Shown here: one piece after another, positions 33,450 to 43,787 of the stretch
How the letters are laid out: each line of letters begins with the position of its first letter
Position numbering within the stretch: position 1 is the first letter of the stretch
Assembly (NCBI GenBank): GCA_003427395.1
Contig: BFEA01000004.1
Coordinates: 4,065,328-4,129,327 of the forward strand
Source: Chara braunii
Taxonomy: Eukaryota > Streptophyta > Charophyceae > Charales > Characeae
Length of the DNA stretch: 64,000 bases
Direction: 5' to 3'
Made by a program: the position numbers and the translations under genes
The notes under the pieces: model-generated
What the model was told of the DNA's origin: nothing
Database searches by the model: none
Seen by the model: only the letters and a program-made list of their open reading frames with translations

Positions 33450-33575
33450 AAAAGCCAGCCCGTTTTATCATAGAGACAATTTTGGGCAAAAGAAATTCCC
33501 AGGTGTGACGGGCGGTGTGTACAAGGCCTGAGTACATATTCACCGAGGCATGCTGATCCGCGATTACTTGCTACT
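33450..33575 (-). rRNA. Organellar (mitochondrial-type) SSU rRNA fragment, nuclear insertion
   Basis: The minus strand carries GCATGCCTCGGTGAATA and then CCTTGTACACACCGCCCGTC and ACACCTGGGAATTTCTTTTG, the near-universal decoding-region 3' sequence of bacterial-type small-subunit rRNA. GTAATCGCGGATCAGCATGC matches the alpha-proteobacterial/mitochondrial form rather than the chloroplast form. Homology is clear for about 100 bp and may extend further into 33316-33450. It breaks abruptly at about 33575. The fragment is far too short to function and is a nuclear copy of mitochondrial DNA. Confidence 0.8.
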
Positions 33576-33705
33576 TCGCCAGTAGGGAATTCCGGACGTT
33601 TGGAAACTACCAGACACGGGTCAAGTTCCATGTCCGAAAATGTCTGGGTCCGGGTCCGGCGTAGCCATGGCTTAAAGAATTAGCCTTTTAAGAAAAAAAG
33701 AAAAA

Positions 33706-33805
33706 AAAAACTAGGCTACCAGCAGGGCCGCCAAGGTCACCCTATATTCCTGGATGCCCAGGCCGTGCAAGGACCAGGGAAGGTCCTAGCAAAAAAAAAA
33801 AAAAA
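33706..33805 (+). repeat. Short dispersed repeat F, second copy
   Basis: It contains GGCTACCAGCAGGGCCGCCA and GACCAGGGAAGGTCCTAGC followed by an 18-base A run. It has the same orientation as the copy at 32205, so the two F copies flank TIR element C. Confidence 0.5.
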
Positions 33806-34121
33806 AAAGGACATGAAAAAAATTACGAAAAAAAAACTCGGAGCGCAGTTAAAATCAGGGTCGGCAAAAACAGGCTCGGAGGTACTGGTGGTTTAAACCA
33901 CCAGTACCTCGCTCAGCTATCTAGTCCGAGGCTCGGACTACCGGTAGCCCGATCATCCCCGAGCCTCAGACTTTATTGCCGAGCCTTGGAATAAAGTCCG
34001 AGCCTCGGACAATCAGTAGTACACAACCGAAAAAGAAAAAAACGAAAAAAACAACAAAACGTACAACATTCTGCAAAAAAAAGTGAAAAAAAAAAACAAA
34101 AGAAAATCAGACAAGCCCAAC

Positions 34122-34169
34122 GAGAATGAATCTTCCTGGATAACGAGGGAGATTCATTCTCGTGGGAGG
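34122..34169. repeat. Hairpin built from the MITE-A core
   Basis: ACGAGAATGAATCTTCC and its reverse complement (GGGAGATTCATTCTCGT) flank a loop of about 10 nt. The arm is the MITE-A core GAAGATTCATTCTC, here present as an inverted pair. The hairpin ends at the assembly gap. Confidence 0.8.
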
Positions 34170-34248
34170 NNNNNNNNNNNNNNNNNNNNNNNNNNNNNNN
34201 NNNNNNNNNNNNNNNNNNNNNNNNNNNNNNNNNNNNNNNNNNNNNNNN
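34170..34248. other. Assembly gap (N)
   Basis: 79 undetermined bases between a hairpin and a GA tract, a sequence type that commonly defeats assembly. Confidence 1.
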
Positions 34249-34258
<10 letters not shown>

Positions 34259-34280
<22 letters not shown>

Positions 34281-34343
34281 AATGCGGAGTGTCGGACTCC
34301 GAGTTTGGCGCACCAAACTCGGAGTCCGACACTCCGCATTCCC

Positions 34344-34362
<19 letters not shown>
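34259..34362. repeat. Perfect 50-bp-arm inverted repeat with 4-nt loop
   Basis: The left arm is (GA)n then GGGGAATGCGGAGTGTCGGA and CTCCGAGTTTGG; the loop is CGCA; the right arm is its complement ending in (CT)n. I find no mismatch over 50 bp per arm. The right arm continues into (AC)n. Confidence 0.95.
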
Positions 34363-34386
<24 letters not shown>

Positions 34387-34500
34387 ACAAATCGGAAGTG
34401 GCGGTGTATATTTCCATGTTGTAGGGGGAGATTCATTCGATATTGCTCCTCTCGGTGGAAGTACCGAGCGGGGGCGAAGCCGCGATATTCTGTTACCTGT

Positions 34501-34550
<50 letters not shown>

Positions 34551-34621
34551 CGGGCATATGAGAATGAATCTTCCGCTTTATCGCGGAAGATTCATTCTCA
34601 TATGGCCCTTGTGTGTGTGTG

Positions 34622-34690
<69 letters not shown>
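34501..34690. repeat. Large inverted repeat: (TC)n(AC)n - MITE-A core hairpin - (TG)n(GA)n
   Basis: The centre TTTATC (34577-34582) is flanked by GGCATATGAGAATGAATCTT then CCGC and its complement. Outside these, (TC)n(AC)n on the left is matched by (TG)n(GA)n on the right, so the microsatellites themselves are in complementary mirror order and extend the arms to at least 70 nt. Confidence 0.9.
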
Positions 34691-34691
<1 letters not shown>

Positions 34692-35207
34692 CGTCAGAGT
34701 GTCTGACGCCGCACCCCCCCCCCTGCCACGCCCGTTTCAGTTTTCAGTTTTCGTTTTTCATCGACGTTGTTTTTTTTTTTGTTTTTTTGTTTTGTTTTGG
34801 CACGGTGATTTGGGGGTTATTGGTCGTTGGCCGGTGGGTACCCCTCCCGACGCGGCGCGTATACGGGAAGCGCCGCGTTCGATAGCTGGGCCAGGTACTG
34901 GTGATTTAACAACTCTTGCCTCGAAATGACATCGAAATTCTTTGCCAATTTTAAAATAAAAAACTGAAGTTAGAAAATAATTTTTATTTTCTTTTTTCTT
35001 TTTTCTTTTTTTTGGGCCCGGTTGGGCAAGTGGCCGTGGGCCACTCTGGTAGCCTAGGAAGAAAGGCATTTCACGATGCAGACCCCAATTTTGAATCTCA
35101 GGGTCAAAGTCCCCAAACCAAAAGAGGCCAGGTTGGCTAGATACAAAAAGGTTACGTCGGGTACCCCAGAAGGCACGTCCAACAGGTACCCACTCAACAA
35201 TCACATC

Positions 35208-35345
35208 CAGAGGCATAAGTCACATCCCTCACATCCCAGAGGCAAACGTCACATCCCATAGGCAAAAGTCACGTCTCACAGTCAAAGATCATATCCCACA
35301 GGCAACGGCCACGACCCAGAGTCAAAGGTCATGGCCCACAGACCC
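35208..35345. repeat. Minisatellite, about 22-27 bp unit
   Basis: Six or so variants of CAGAGGCAAACGTCACATCC follow each other (CATAGGCAAAAGTCACGTCT, CACAGTCAAAGATCATATCC, CACAGGCAACGGCCACGACC and so on). Confidence 0.75.
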
Positions 35346-35673
35346 GAAAGCAGCAGCACACCAAGGAAAACTCAGTGAGGTACCGGGCCTCAACATTCCG
35401 GAAGCAAACAGGCCACGGGCAGCCGGTACCAGGTCGAAGTCAAGCCAAGTGAAACGGAGGCTGGGACGAGACTGCCTCCTTTCAAACAGATTGCTCATTC
35501 GCAAGAAGTATGGAAGTGTTGATGAGCGCTTGGGAGCTAGCTGCGAGTTGCATGCGCTAGAGCCCTGGCTGGGCAGCGTTGCATTGACAGGAAGGCTGCC
35601 ATAGCCGCACAACTAGTAGTAGGCGGTAGAGCTGAGTTGTAGCGGATGTATCCAGAGCCAAGATCTTCATGCA

Positions 35674-35677
<4 letters not shown>

Positions 35678-35740
<63 letters not shown>

Positions 35741-35882
35741 AGAGAGAGGAGGTCTCCTGCCTAGATGAGGATGCTTGATTTGACGTGCTGAACTCTGCGC
35801 TGTTGAGCGCTTGGTGACTGGAACTCAGAAACTGTTTAATATGATAATTCGGTGAAATTTCTAAGCTGCGCTAATCTGGACT

Positions 35883-35949
<67 letters not shown>

Positions 35950-36075
35950 GTCACGTACCTAGATGAGGATGCTGGATTTGGCGTGTTGAACTCTGCGCTG
36001 TTGAGCGCTTGGTGACTGGAACTCAGAAATTGTTTAATATGATAATTCGGTGAAATTCCTAAGATGGCTAATCTG
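35678..36075. repeat. (GA)n tracts in a 198-bp tandem duplication
   Basis: GAGGTCTCCTGCCTAGATGA (35749) and GAGGTCACGTACCTAGATGA (35947) begin two similar units sharing AACTCTGCGCTGTTGAGCGC and TTAATATGATAATTCGGTGA. Each is preceded by a long GA run. Confidence 0.9.
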
Positions 36076-37359
36076 GACTTCGCATCTGTGGTCTCTAGTG
36101 CGGATTTCGTGTGATCTCTCAATGTGCGCATGCGCTCAAGGTGATGAGCAGTGTGGCTCAATGCAATTGGTATTGGACCTGGTACTCGCTGCATCCGCTG
36201 TTGGTGAGATCTGGAGTTTGGCAGGGAGGTTGGAGGCCGAAGAAGAAGTGGCCAGGGTGGGGGGATGTTGACTACGTATCTTCACGCGTGGAGCAAATTT
36301 GTGGAGCGTCATCAAAGGAGAGTTTACAAGTGAAGTGCTTCACCCCCACAAGCCTTGCATCTGCTTCATGGATGAATGACAGTCGTGTGTACCTTCCCAC
36401 ATCTTGGTGTCGCTGCTGCTGGACATAACACTTGGTGACATATCTGATTTTGTCCTGAGTCAGTTTCTGGTCCGACACATGTATGAAGTAGATCGTGTCT
36501 AGGATAGAAGCTCAACAACTGGATGACTTACCCGAAAGTAGGAAGCATGGGCATGAGCGGCCAGCGCTCGTAAAACTACCCGTCTAGCCCTAAGATAGGT
36601 ATTGACCAGCATGCAAACGAACCGGAGCTGACGCAGTGAGGAGCTTTAAGTCTTGAGAGCGAACCTTCGGATCGTGGTGGGCACGACGTCCTGTCTGCGT
36701 CGTTAAAGAAATCCTGAGGTCCTTTCCGACTGACCTTAAACCACTTGTTGCCCACCAGCCTGATCGGGTAGCTGCAGTGACACTGTGGGGGGGGAAGAAC
36801 TAAGGCAGGTCAGAATCCAATCTAGATTAAGTTAGGTTAGGTGTTGAGGGCTAGGTCTACGTTGTAAGGAGGTGGAGGTAACTTACCTGTGCTTTTGATC
36901 ACCATGGACGTCTACCCAATGTTTGTATTTTTGACCCTGTTTTGCTATGGGGTCCACTCCTCCGCTTCCTGTTCCCTCTTGGGTTCTTGGGAGTGACCTT
37001 GAGATCTGGTAGGGCCATGAAACCAAACACCTTTGCAGATCAGGCAGGAATTGATAGGAAGTTGACTGGAAAAAAAAAGAAAAAGAGGAGAAGAAGAGGC
37101 AGGAGGAGGAGGATGTAAAAGAGAAGTTGGAGAAGGAAAGATAGAAGCTGGAGAAGGATAAAATTAAAATTAAGAAGGAAAAAAATAAATAAAGAAAGAA
37201 ATTGAGAAGGAAATGAGAAGGAAGAAGGAAGAAATAAAAAAGGAGTTTAAAGAAGAAGAAGGAGAAGGTGAAGGAGAATTGACAAGGAGAAGTACCAGAC
37301 TAGAAGAGGAGGAGGTGGTTGAGAGCGGCCATGCTGGAGAGAGAAGGCTCTGAAGGGTG
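36076..37359. other. No recognised gene; possible leader of gypsy element 2
   Basis: Mostly unassigned. The last 300 bases become A/G-rich (about 37060-37320), encoding Lys/Glu-rich stretches in more than one frame that could belong to the gag coiled coil of the following element. No LTR or PBS was found. Confidence 0.4.
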
Positions 37360-37379
37360 GAAGATATAGACTGGGTGGT

Positions 37380-39071
37380 GAAATTTAGGTGTCATACGGA
37401 GATGCCAAAGGAGACAAAACAAGAGAAAGTTGCATCTACAATTAAGATTGCATCTGCTGCTGACAACGAGGAAAAGGTCTTATTGCTGGAAGAAAGGAGG
37501 AGCATCCTTGATCAGCATTTACTTTAACACAAGAGGAAAGAGTATGATGAGAAGTAGAGACTGAGGGAAGAAGGGGAAAGGCTCCAAGCCTCGTTGAGAG
37601 AGAAGAAAGAAAAGGATGTAGATGTTAAGGAAAATTTGAGCTTATCGCCGATACGTTGTTGCACGCCACCCAAGAACTCGCTGCGTTGTAGAAGTTTGTT
37701 GGGAAGTTGGAGAGACACCAAGAGGAATTCTAGGGCACCTGGAATAAGTTCCTTAGTGCCTTTTCCCACATGGTCGATAAGAGGATCTTTGATTACGCTA
37801 ACCAGCTAGACGGATTCTTCACCCAGAAGTTGACTAACACCATCGTGTATGTAGCCTTAGGAAGCGCCAGTGGTGGAGGTGATGGTGGAGATGATGGGGG
37901 TGGTGATAAGAAAGGAATGGGTCCCAAAAAGGAAGATGGAAAGAAAGGTGACGAAGACAAGTCCGAGGGAGGAGAACGCTGAGAGAAGATGAAGGTTAAG
38001 GTCTCTTGGAAGAGGGAGGAGAGCATTTTTGATTGGAACGCGGCCATGGACACATCTGTATGCGCAATTGATTCCATATTGGGACCACGCATGAATGGCG
38101 AGTTTGTGCCTAGGGGGAGACACAATAGCTTCACCATTTTGCTAGTGAAAGAGGCCGGATGCAACTCGGATGTTGCAGTACTTGCAATATACGAGGATCA
38201 AGAACTTTAAGACCGTGAAAGATCGTTTTGAGGATAAAAATGGGGCTCGCCATACCGAGCACCTCATCCTTAATATAAGTGGTCAGTGGAAGAGTGCATC
38301 GATACTCAAGGCCACTATGGACGAGCTGCTGCAAAGTCCCGATCATGGATTGACCGCCACTCAGATACTTGATAGCTTCTCTAGAGCGCTGCCAGAGCCC
38401 CTCAAAACCCAGTTATATCCCTGTACTCAGGAGGAGAGGATGATTTATGAAAAGTCCAGCAAGATAGTTGTAGACCATGTCAGACTCTTGCAAGAGGCAA
38501 ACTATTGCCACTATTGGAAGGACCTACAGGCCGATAAGAGGTGGAAGAACATAACTATATCCGTCAATGCAGAAGGTTGGGATAATCTGCTGGTCACCTT
38601 CCAAGGAGGTGTAGAGTCATTATCATATGACCAAATAGATTACGATTTAGAGGAGGATAACAACAACCAAGTAGCCTGGGGAGGGGACTATGTCGCAGTT
38701 GCGGCCTGTTGGGGAGGGCGACAAGGTAGGGGACGAGGTAGAGGAGGCCGAGGTAGAGGCGGAGGTCGACGGCCCACTGCCCAGAGGGGTAGTGGCGAAG
38801 GAAGGTACTGCGTGGGAGGTAGGGGTAATGGTCCCTCGCAAGGTGGTAGAGGTTCGCCCTTCATAGGGGGTAGAGGTAGAGGTAGGAGTTGGCGGCTGTA
38901 ACCAAGACTCCCGGGCATATAGCCGAAGGCAAACCTTGGGAGGAAATGGGAATATATGAGAAAGTTTGGGAAGCACGGCGCCAAGCCAAGCAATGTTTTA
39001 AGTGTGGTGACCCCGAGTGCATTGTTCCTTTTTGTCCCGAATATAGGTACCCAAAAGGGAACAGCCAGTAG
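37380..39071 (+). pseudogene. Gag of gypsy relic 2, with CCCC zinc knuckle
   Basis: Pieces in different frames: a Glu/Lys-rich coiled coil (ADNEEKVLLLEERRSILDQH), MVDKRIFDYANQLDGFFTQK with a Gly/Asp linker, a capsid-like segment in the 38170-38901 frame (HLILNISGQWKSASILKATM, TQILDSFSRALPEPLKTQLY), then a Gly/Arg-rich RGRGRGGRGRGGG tail typical of RNA binding. A zinc knuckle follows in another frame: QCFKCGDPECIVPFCPEY. Its spacing is that of CCHC (C-x2-C-x4-H-x4-C), but the His is Cys. Several frameshifts preclude a full product. Confidence 0.7.
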
Positions 39072-39284
39072 AGGTTGTAGTTGTCTCCACGGGAACTTCA
39101 GACTTAGATAGGAAGACAGAAACGCGCGCTGAACAAACATCCTACTGTTCGAAGGTCCCAATGGCAGCGATTGATGTAGGCCCCCACGTAGCTAGCTGTC
39201 CAGAGGTTGCTTGTATTAGGACCTCTCTAGGTGGTTCCCTCGCAAGCATTGGTCATTAGCTGATCACTCGTCGCCGCGATTGGT

Positions 39285-39720
39285 CCGAAATGAAGAAGAT
39301 GTCTAAATGACAACTAATAATAGCAGATGTAGAAGTAAGTAGAGAAAGGATAGGCATGTTAGTAGACTGTGGGTCAATTCACAATTATATTAGTCGAAGA
39401 GGGTTGCAGAAAATGCACTTAGGGATGAAGATAAAGAAGTTTAGAGGAGCCAGTCATTAGTAAGTTAGACGACAATAAAGAAATGGTAGTGTGTGAGCAT
39501 GTTCAAGAGGTTAAGGCATACTTCCAGTTGGAGGCAGGGGGGAAGGTAGAGAAAGTTTTGCACTCCCTTAGCGGAGGATGACCTTCCTTTTGACATGATA
39601 CTAGGAACAGACTGGGGCAGCGCCTCGTATGCTGACATTAAGATGGGCGAGCACGAGTACTGGCTGCCCAGTCCCACGGATGGGAGAAAGAAAATGCGTA
39701 TGTATCATGCATCCGGCGTA
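39285..39720 (+). pseudogene. Aspartic protease of gypsy relic 2
   Basis: GMLVDCGSIHNYISRRGLQ (about 39355-39410) carries the protease active-site Asp in the form D-C-G-S. LPFDMILGTDWGS (about 39585-39620) is the usual second signature. Stops between them show decay. The protease would process the polyprotein in particles. Confidence 0.65.
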
Positions 39721-39999
39721 GAGAGTAGCTTGCCCCTTTGTAGTGTGAGTGTCCCTGCGTTCGCCTGACATGTAGTCAATAATGATTTTGCTGAGCATGT
39801 GTCCGTTGCCTATGTAAGACCAGTTAGTGTCGGTGAAAAGCAAGAAGTGCCAATACCACCCAATGTGCAGAGTCTGTTAGACGAGTTTGTTGACGTGGGA
39901 GAGGCCCCAAGTGGAGTAGTTGAAAGGGAGACCAAACACCGGATAGATATAGAACCTGGTAGCAGGATTCCCAAGGGCCACATCTATCGGATGTCTCCC

Positions 40000-40004
40000 A
40001 AGGA
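40000..40004. repeat. 5-bp target-site duplication, left copy
   Basis: AAGGA immediately before the TG of the insertion. The same five bases follow its terminal CA at 41140-41144. Removing the insert and one copy joins SPK to ELDEL, restoring the expected RT order. Confidence 0.8.
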
Positions 40005-41139
40005 TGTGGCATACTGCGTAGCCACACGGGCCCTGCAGGGCCCGTCCCGGACATTCAGCCTAAAAGCCTAAAACTTAGGGCTTACAGGCCTCGGTCGTTT
40101 CAGCCTGAAAGCTGAAAAACGAGGGCCTGCAGGCCCTACCCCGTTTCAGCCTATTTCTGGGTCTTTTCAGACCCAAAGTTTTCAGCCTGAAACGGAGGGC
40201 CATTTTCAGGCCCTCATTGTTTCGACCTGCCCCTAAGACTCAGGCACGTAAACAGGGATGCGGAACAGGCCAAGAATAGCCTGTTCCGCACGAGTTTGAG
40301 CAGGAGCTGCATCTGCAGCCCCTGCCTCCCTTCGGCAGGCTCAGGAGGCACACCCGGTAGTACATAGGAAGTTCCCATGCACTTCACGGGTAGGTAGTTC
40401 AGTAGGCACGAGGTAGTCTTCAGGAATTCGGCCGCAGCACTCAGGAGGAGCGCTGCAGTAGTCTTCAGCGCTAGGTAGTATTAGCACTAGCTGTAGTCTT
40501 CGGCGCTGGGCGCCATAGCTGTAGCTGTAGTCTTCAGCGCTGGGCGCTGGTAGGTGGTAGATCGTGGAGTGGGAGAGAGACTGGCGGAGGCCAGTGGGAC
40601 TTACCTGTGGCGCCATCGCTCCAGCTCCATCTTCATGGTACCTGCATCAAGGCGCCAACTTCACAGGTTAGTACTGGACAGAGAGAGAGAGAGAGTTCTT
40701 CTTCTTCCTCTTCTAAGTCCACCTTCTCTTCTCACCCTCTCGCCACCTGAATTCTCAAACTACGACAGAGAGAGACAGAGTTGTGACTTGAGACTTGACG
40801 ACATTGGATCCAGACTTGACATTTGGGATTCAGACATTTCGACGAGGGACNATTTGGGCTTATGCCGAAGACTCGGTGTTGACGGCATTCCCATCTTCCC
40901 CCTCCTCTTCGTCTATCCCCTTCCTCTTCGTCTGTGTATGGTATGGGCTGGCGCAGTCTTCCTGTGTGAAGCGCCAGGCCCCATTCACACCATGTAACGA
41001 TGATGATGATGTATGTTCAGGGCTGTATTTCAACATTGATTGTTCGGATAACTGGTATCTAAGTCTTCCGTTGTGCTATCTTATACTTTGTATTGAAACG
41101 TCGGTTCTTGTTCTGGTCTGCACGTTACAGTATGCAACA
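40005..41139. mobile_element. Probable solo LTR inserted in RT
   Basis: A 1,135-bp insertion beginning TGTGGCATACTG and ending CAGTATGCAACA. The ends are TG...CA, are inverted repeats of each other at 11 of 12 positions, and are flanked by AAGGA duplications. These are the hallmarks of an LTR. No gag or pol lies between, so a solo LTR (after LTR-LTR recombination) or a very short non-autonomous element fits. The interior has GGGCCTGCAGGCCC-type palindromes and repeated AGTCTTCAGCGCTGGGCGC strings. It also holds an antisense splice-donor consensus (ACTTACCTG, about 40600), and position 40851 is N. The last 100 bases are AT-richer, as expected for an LTR 3' end. Confidence 0.75.
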
Positions 41140-41850
41140 AAGGAGCTCGATGAGCTGTGCAAACAGTTAGATGAACTGATAGAGATAGAGTGGATTAAGC
41201 CAAGTTCTTGCCGTATGGTGCACCGGTCGTGTTTGTACCGAAGAAAGAGGGCAATCCACTCATGTGTATAGACTATAGGGTTCTCAATGTGATAATGATA
41301 AAGAATGCTGAGCCATTACCACAGATAGACGGCCTTCTGGATAGAGTGCAGGGTTGTAAGTATTTGTCTAAGATAGATTTGAAATCGGGCTACCATCAGA
41401 TTGAGGTACTGCCTGAGGATTAGCACAATATGGCCTTTAGGACTTGACATGGCCACTACGAGTTTGTGGTCATGCTGTTTGGGTTGACTAAACGCCGCTG
41501 CTACGTTCCAGCGTTGTATGAATGAACTCTTCCGTGATTGGCTACATAAATTCGTGGTTGTATATTTAAATTATAGTCTGATTTTTAGTAAGTCGTTAGA
41601 AGAGCACGAACAGCACCTTCCTTTAGTGATGAGCAAGTTCCGTGACGCTGAGTTTAAGTTGAACCCAAAGAAGTGTGAATGGGCTAAGCGTCAGGTGTTG
41701 TATTTGGGTCATGTGTTGGATGGAGATGGAATCAAACCGGAGGACGCTAAGATAGCAGCAATCAGAGACTGGCTGACACCACACACGTTGACGGAACTAC
41801 GGTCGTTCCTTGGTCTGGCCAACAATCGTTTAGCAGCCCCCCCTCAGTGA

Positions 41851-42438
41851 AAGAGGCATCACCGGCCAAGTTCAAAAAGGGAACTGCTGCGAACAACAAA
41901 AAGGGAGGAAGAACAAGCCCATAAAGTTCTGCAATTTCCTACTTTTACAAGCTCTTTTTCCATTAGCACCATCCTATTGCCACACTTTGAAAATGCAAAA
42001 GAAACCAAAACAAATTCGAGGCACCTCAGTTCCTAATTTTACAGACTGCACTTGGCCTTTTTCTTTTACATAATGGGAAAGACAAAAAGCGATTTTGCGA
42101 GCACCTGAGAATGCGCTCACAATTTGATGGATGCCACACCCGGCCAGGGGGGCTAGGCCACTGACTAATGGTACCCCTTTTGCAAGTGTGGTGGTCAGCA
42201 GGACAGCGTGTGGCTGTAAAAGCATAGTAGATTTTGCTATGAGCAAGAAAAGATAACGAATCCTCCCCCTTTCTCCCTCCCCAGTTTGAGTATTCCCTGA
42301 GTTGTGTGTTTGGAGTATTATTTGTTTCTTACATCTGGCCCCTTGCTCCCCGTCTGTTTTTTATTTTATTTTCCCTGACCATTTGTTGTAGGGGCCATGG
42401 AAGCAGTGGTAGTAGTCCTGTCTTCCTGATCCAGTCTT
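41851..42438. other. No recognised gene
   Basis: It begins with an AGGCATCACCGGCC repeat shared with 5.2 kb, then unassigned sequence. Confidence 0.4.
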
Positions 42439-42572
42439 GGGGCCTTGCTGCACTTCGCATCAAATGTGCAAAATGAAGTGTATCTTCCGCTAGGACATGG
42501 AAATATACACCCGCCATAGCTTTTGTGTAAGTTTTGTCTTTTCCACATTTGGTGAGTGGTGTGGTGAGGCCC
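42439..42572 (-). mobile_element. MITE-A, distant copy
   Basis: The ends GGGGCCTTGCTGCACTTCGC and TGGTGAGTGGTGTGGTGAGG match the family. The core GTATCTTCCGCTAGGACATG is diverged. It lies 36 kb from the main cluster. Confidence 0.7.
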
Positions 42573-42635
42573 TTGATTTCAAAAGAGGTGAAAAAGAAAA
42601 CGTTACCCCCAGTCCATGTGGCTGAATTGTACACA

Positions 42636-42716
42636 GATGGTACGCAAATAAATTGTCAGTAAGCAGAGCATGAGTTTGAATCTTGATGGAATCAGATGAA
42701 CTTTTTTTTTTTTGGA
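42636..42716 (+). repeat. SINE-like fragment with oligo-T tail
   Basis: ATGAGTTTGAATCTTGATGG, then AATCAGATGAAC and a T run. The B-box-like GTTTGAATC and the AATCAGATGA that follows are shared with the SINE at 49468-49616. Confidence 0.4.
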
Positions 42717-43639
42717 GGGGGGGACATATGAAGTATCATGAACAGAGTAAAGCTAGGGGCTAACCCCCTACAAAAGGAAAAGAAGAGGTTGGAGGCCAAA
42801 CCTACCTGTGCCAGGTTGGCGAGAGACCAAGACAGCAGAAAGTATGTGGGCGCTGTGGAGGGTCAGGTGCAGATCATGCATGTGCACTTTGAAGAGGTTC
42901 ATGCACGTTATGACCGGGCTATCTTTGTCTCTTGCCAGCCTAAACTGGCGATTTCTGCCGATTCCCCGAAAGTTCGAAGTTTGCTCAACCCTCTCGACTC
43001 CCCCTCTGCCAAAGAGGGAAATATACTCAAATATCCCAGCGTAGTAAAATATAATACATGCACCCAAGGCCCTTGTGGCCTGTATAGGGCTGTAAATGGC
43101 ACGTGTGAGGGAAAGGGGGTTGTGAGCGGGTTGGGGGGGGGGGGGTGGAATGAGGCCCATTTTGGAATTTGTTCGCATTTTTATTCCATTATATGCCAGA
43201 CATTGTCAGTTCATTCGAGATGACTGTGGGTCCCAAATCTTCTTCTTCTTTTTTTCTTTTTTTTCACCCGAATCTAGCAACACTGTTTTTCTTTCCCCCC
43301 CCCCCACCCATCGCGTCATTCCTCTGTCTTCGCCCGTGTGCAGTGCACATGGTTGTCTTTTTCTTCTCTCTTTCTTTCTTCCTTTTTTTCCCTTTTTTTT
43401 TTCGCCTTCATAAATCCATGTCCATCATGTCTGTCCTAATCATTCCAGAGGTGCAACAAAGGTCATCCAAAATTGAATAGCTTTTATTAAACAAAAAAAA
43501 AATTCTAGTGGCGGAGTTGTTTACCAAATAAGAACAATGGTGACCACTTGTGTCCGACAGTGAGATTTTCTCAACTTGTTTCCCCTGTCCGTCCGACCTT
43601 GACATTCAGCTAGCTGAGGTTCCTTTCTTCTTCATCAGC

Positions 43640-43787
43640 TTAAACGACCAGTACTTCGCCCAGCTATCGGCTGCGGAAAAAAATAGAGCTCTAGGCAGAT
43701 GAATTTGGGCGCTTCTGTACTGGCCTGTACGTTTCCTAAATCATGGCTTGTACACAGGCACAACTTTAGGAAGTACTGGTGGTTTAA
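43640..43787 (+). mobile_element. MITE-E, copy 2
   Basis: The ends are TTAAACGACCAGTACTTCGC and GGAAGTACTGGTGGTTTAA. It is 148 bp and matches 17604-17759 in reverse. TTAA occurs at both ends. Confidence 0.75.

Larger units (their letters stand above)
32399..33675. mobile_element. TIR element C, copy 1, carrying organellar sequence
   Basis: The left end is TTAAACCATGGGTACGATCC (then GGAC). The right end, reverse-complemented, is TTAAGCCATGGCTACGCCGG (then ACCCGGACC). These imperfect inverted repeats span about 28 bp. Inner flanks are rich in TCCGGAC/GTCTGGA. Between the ends lie a group II intron-type ORF fragment and an organellar SSU rRNA fragment. A related unit with the same termini is at 53362-54893. 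TTAA at both ends may be the target site. No transposase is present. Confidence 0.55.
33892..34909. mobile_element. TIR element E-like unit, about 1 kb, with nested hairpins
   Basis: The left end is TTTAAACCACCAGTACCTCG then CTCAGCTATC. The right end, reverse-complemented, is TTAAATCACCAGTACCTGGC then CCAGCTATCG. The same termini bound the small MITE-E copies at 17604 and 43640. The interior has CCGAGCCTCGGACT-type short palindromes, an assembly gap of 79 N, and three large hairpins associated with MITE-A core sequence and microsatellites. The left terminus abuts a mirror-image copy (GGTACTGGTGGTTTAAACCA). Confidence 0.55.
37360..41850 (+). mobile_element. Ty3/gypsy relic 2, split by a TG...CA insertion
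   Basis: Gag, protease and the N-terminal half of RT lie in the expected order on the plus strand. RT is interrupted by an insertion (40005-41139) and resumes at 41145, then ends near 41845 in the connection after the palm. No integrase, LTR or PBS was seen, so the element is truncated at the 3' side, where an AGGCATCACCGGCC repeat begins. Confidence 0.8.
39799..41850 (+). pseudogene. Reverse transcriptase of gypsy relic 2, interrupted
   Basis: The first part (39860-40000) reads VQSLLDEFVDVGEAPSG ... GSRIPKGHIYRMSPK. After the insertion, RT resumes as ELDELCKQLDELIEIEWIKP, then in a new frame YGAPVVFVPKKEGNPLMCID, YLSKIDLKSGYHQIEVLPED. A further frame gives NELFRDWLHKFVVVYLNYSL and LGHVLDGDGIKPEDAKIAAI. 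The catalytic YxDD is YLNY (41563-41574), so both Asp residues are lost and the enzyme is dead. Confidence 0.85.

Noticed and set aside
33450-33575. Bacterial 16S rRNA gene or contamination
   Set aside because: Only about 100 bp match, sharply bounded, inside eukaryotic repeats; a nuclear insertion of mitochondrial DNA is simpler.
34162-34929. Long frames crossing runs of X
   Set aside because: They read through assembly gaps and microsatellites; the same holds for those around 53159-54294.
35208-35345. CRISPR-like array
   Set aside because: The units are contiguous and variable without unique spacers; it is a minisatellite in a eukaryotic genome.
36000-37359. LTR or PBS for gypsy relic 2
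   Set aside because: I looked for TGGTATCAGAGC-like strings and direct repeats around the element and found none that hold up.
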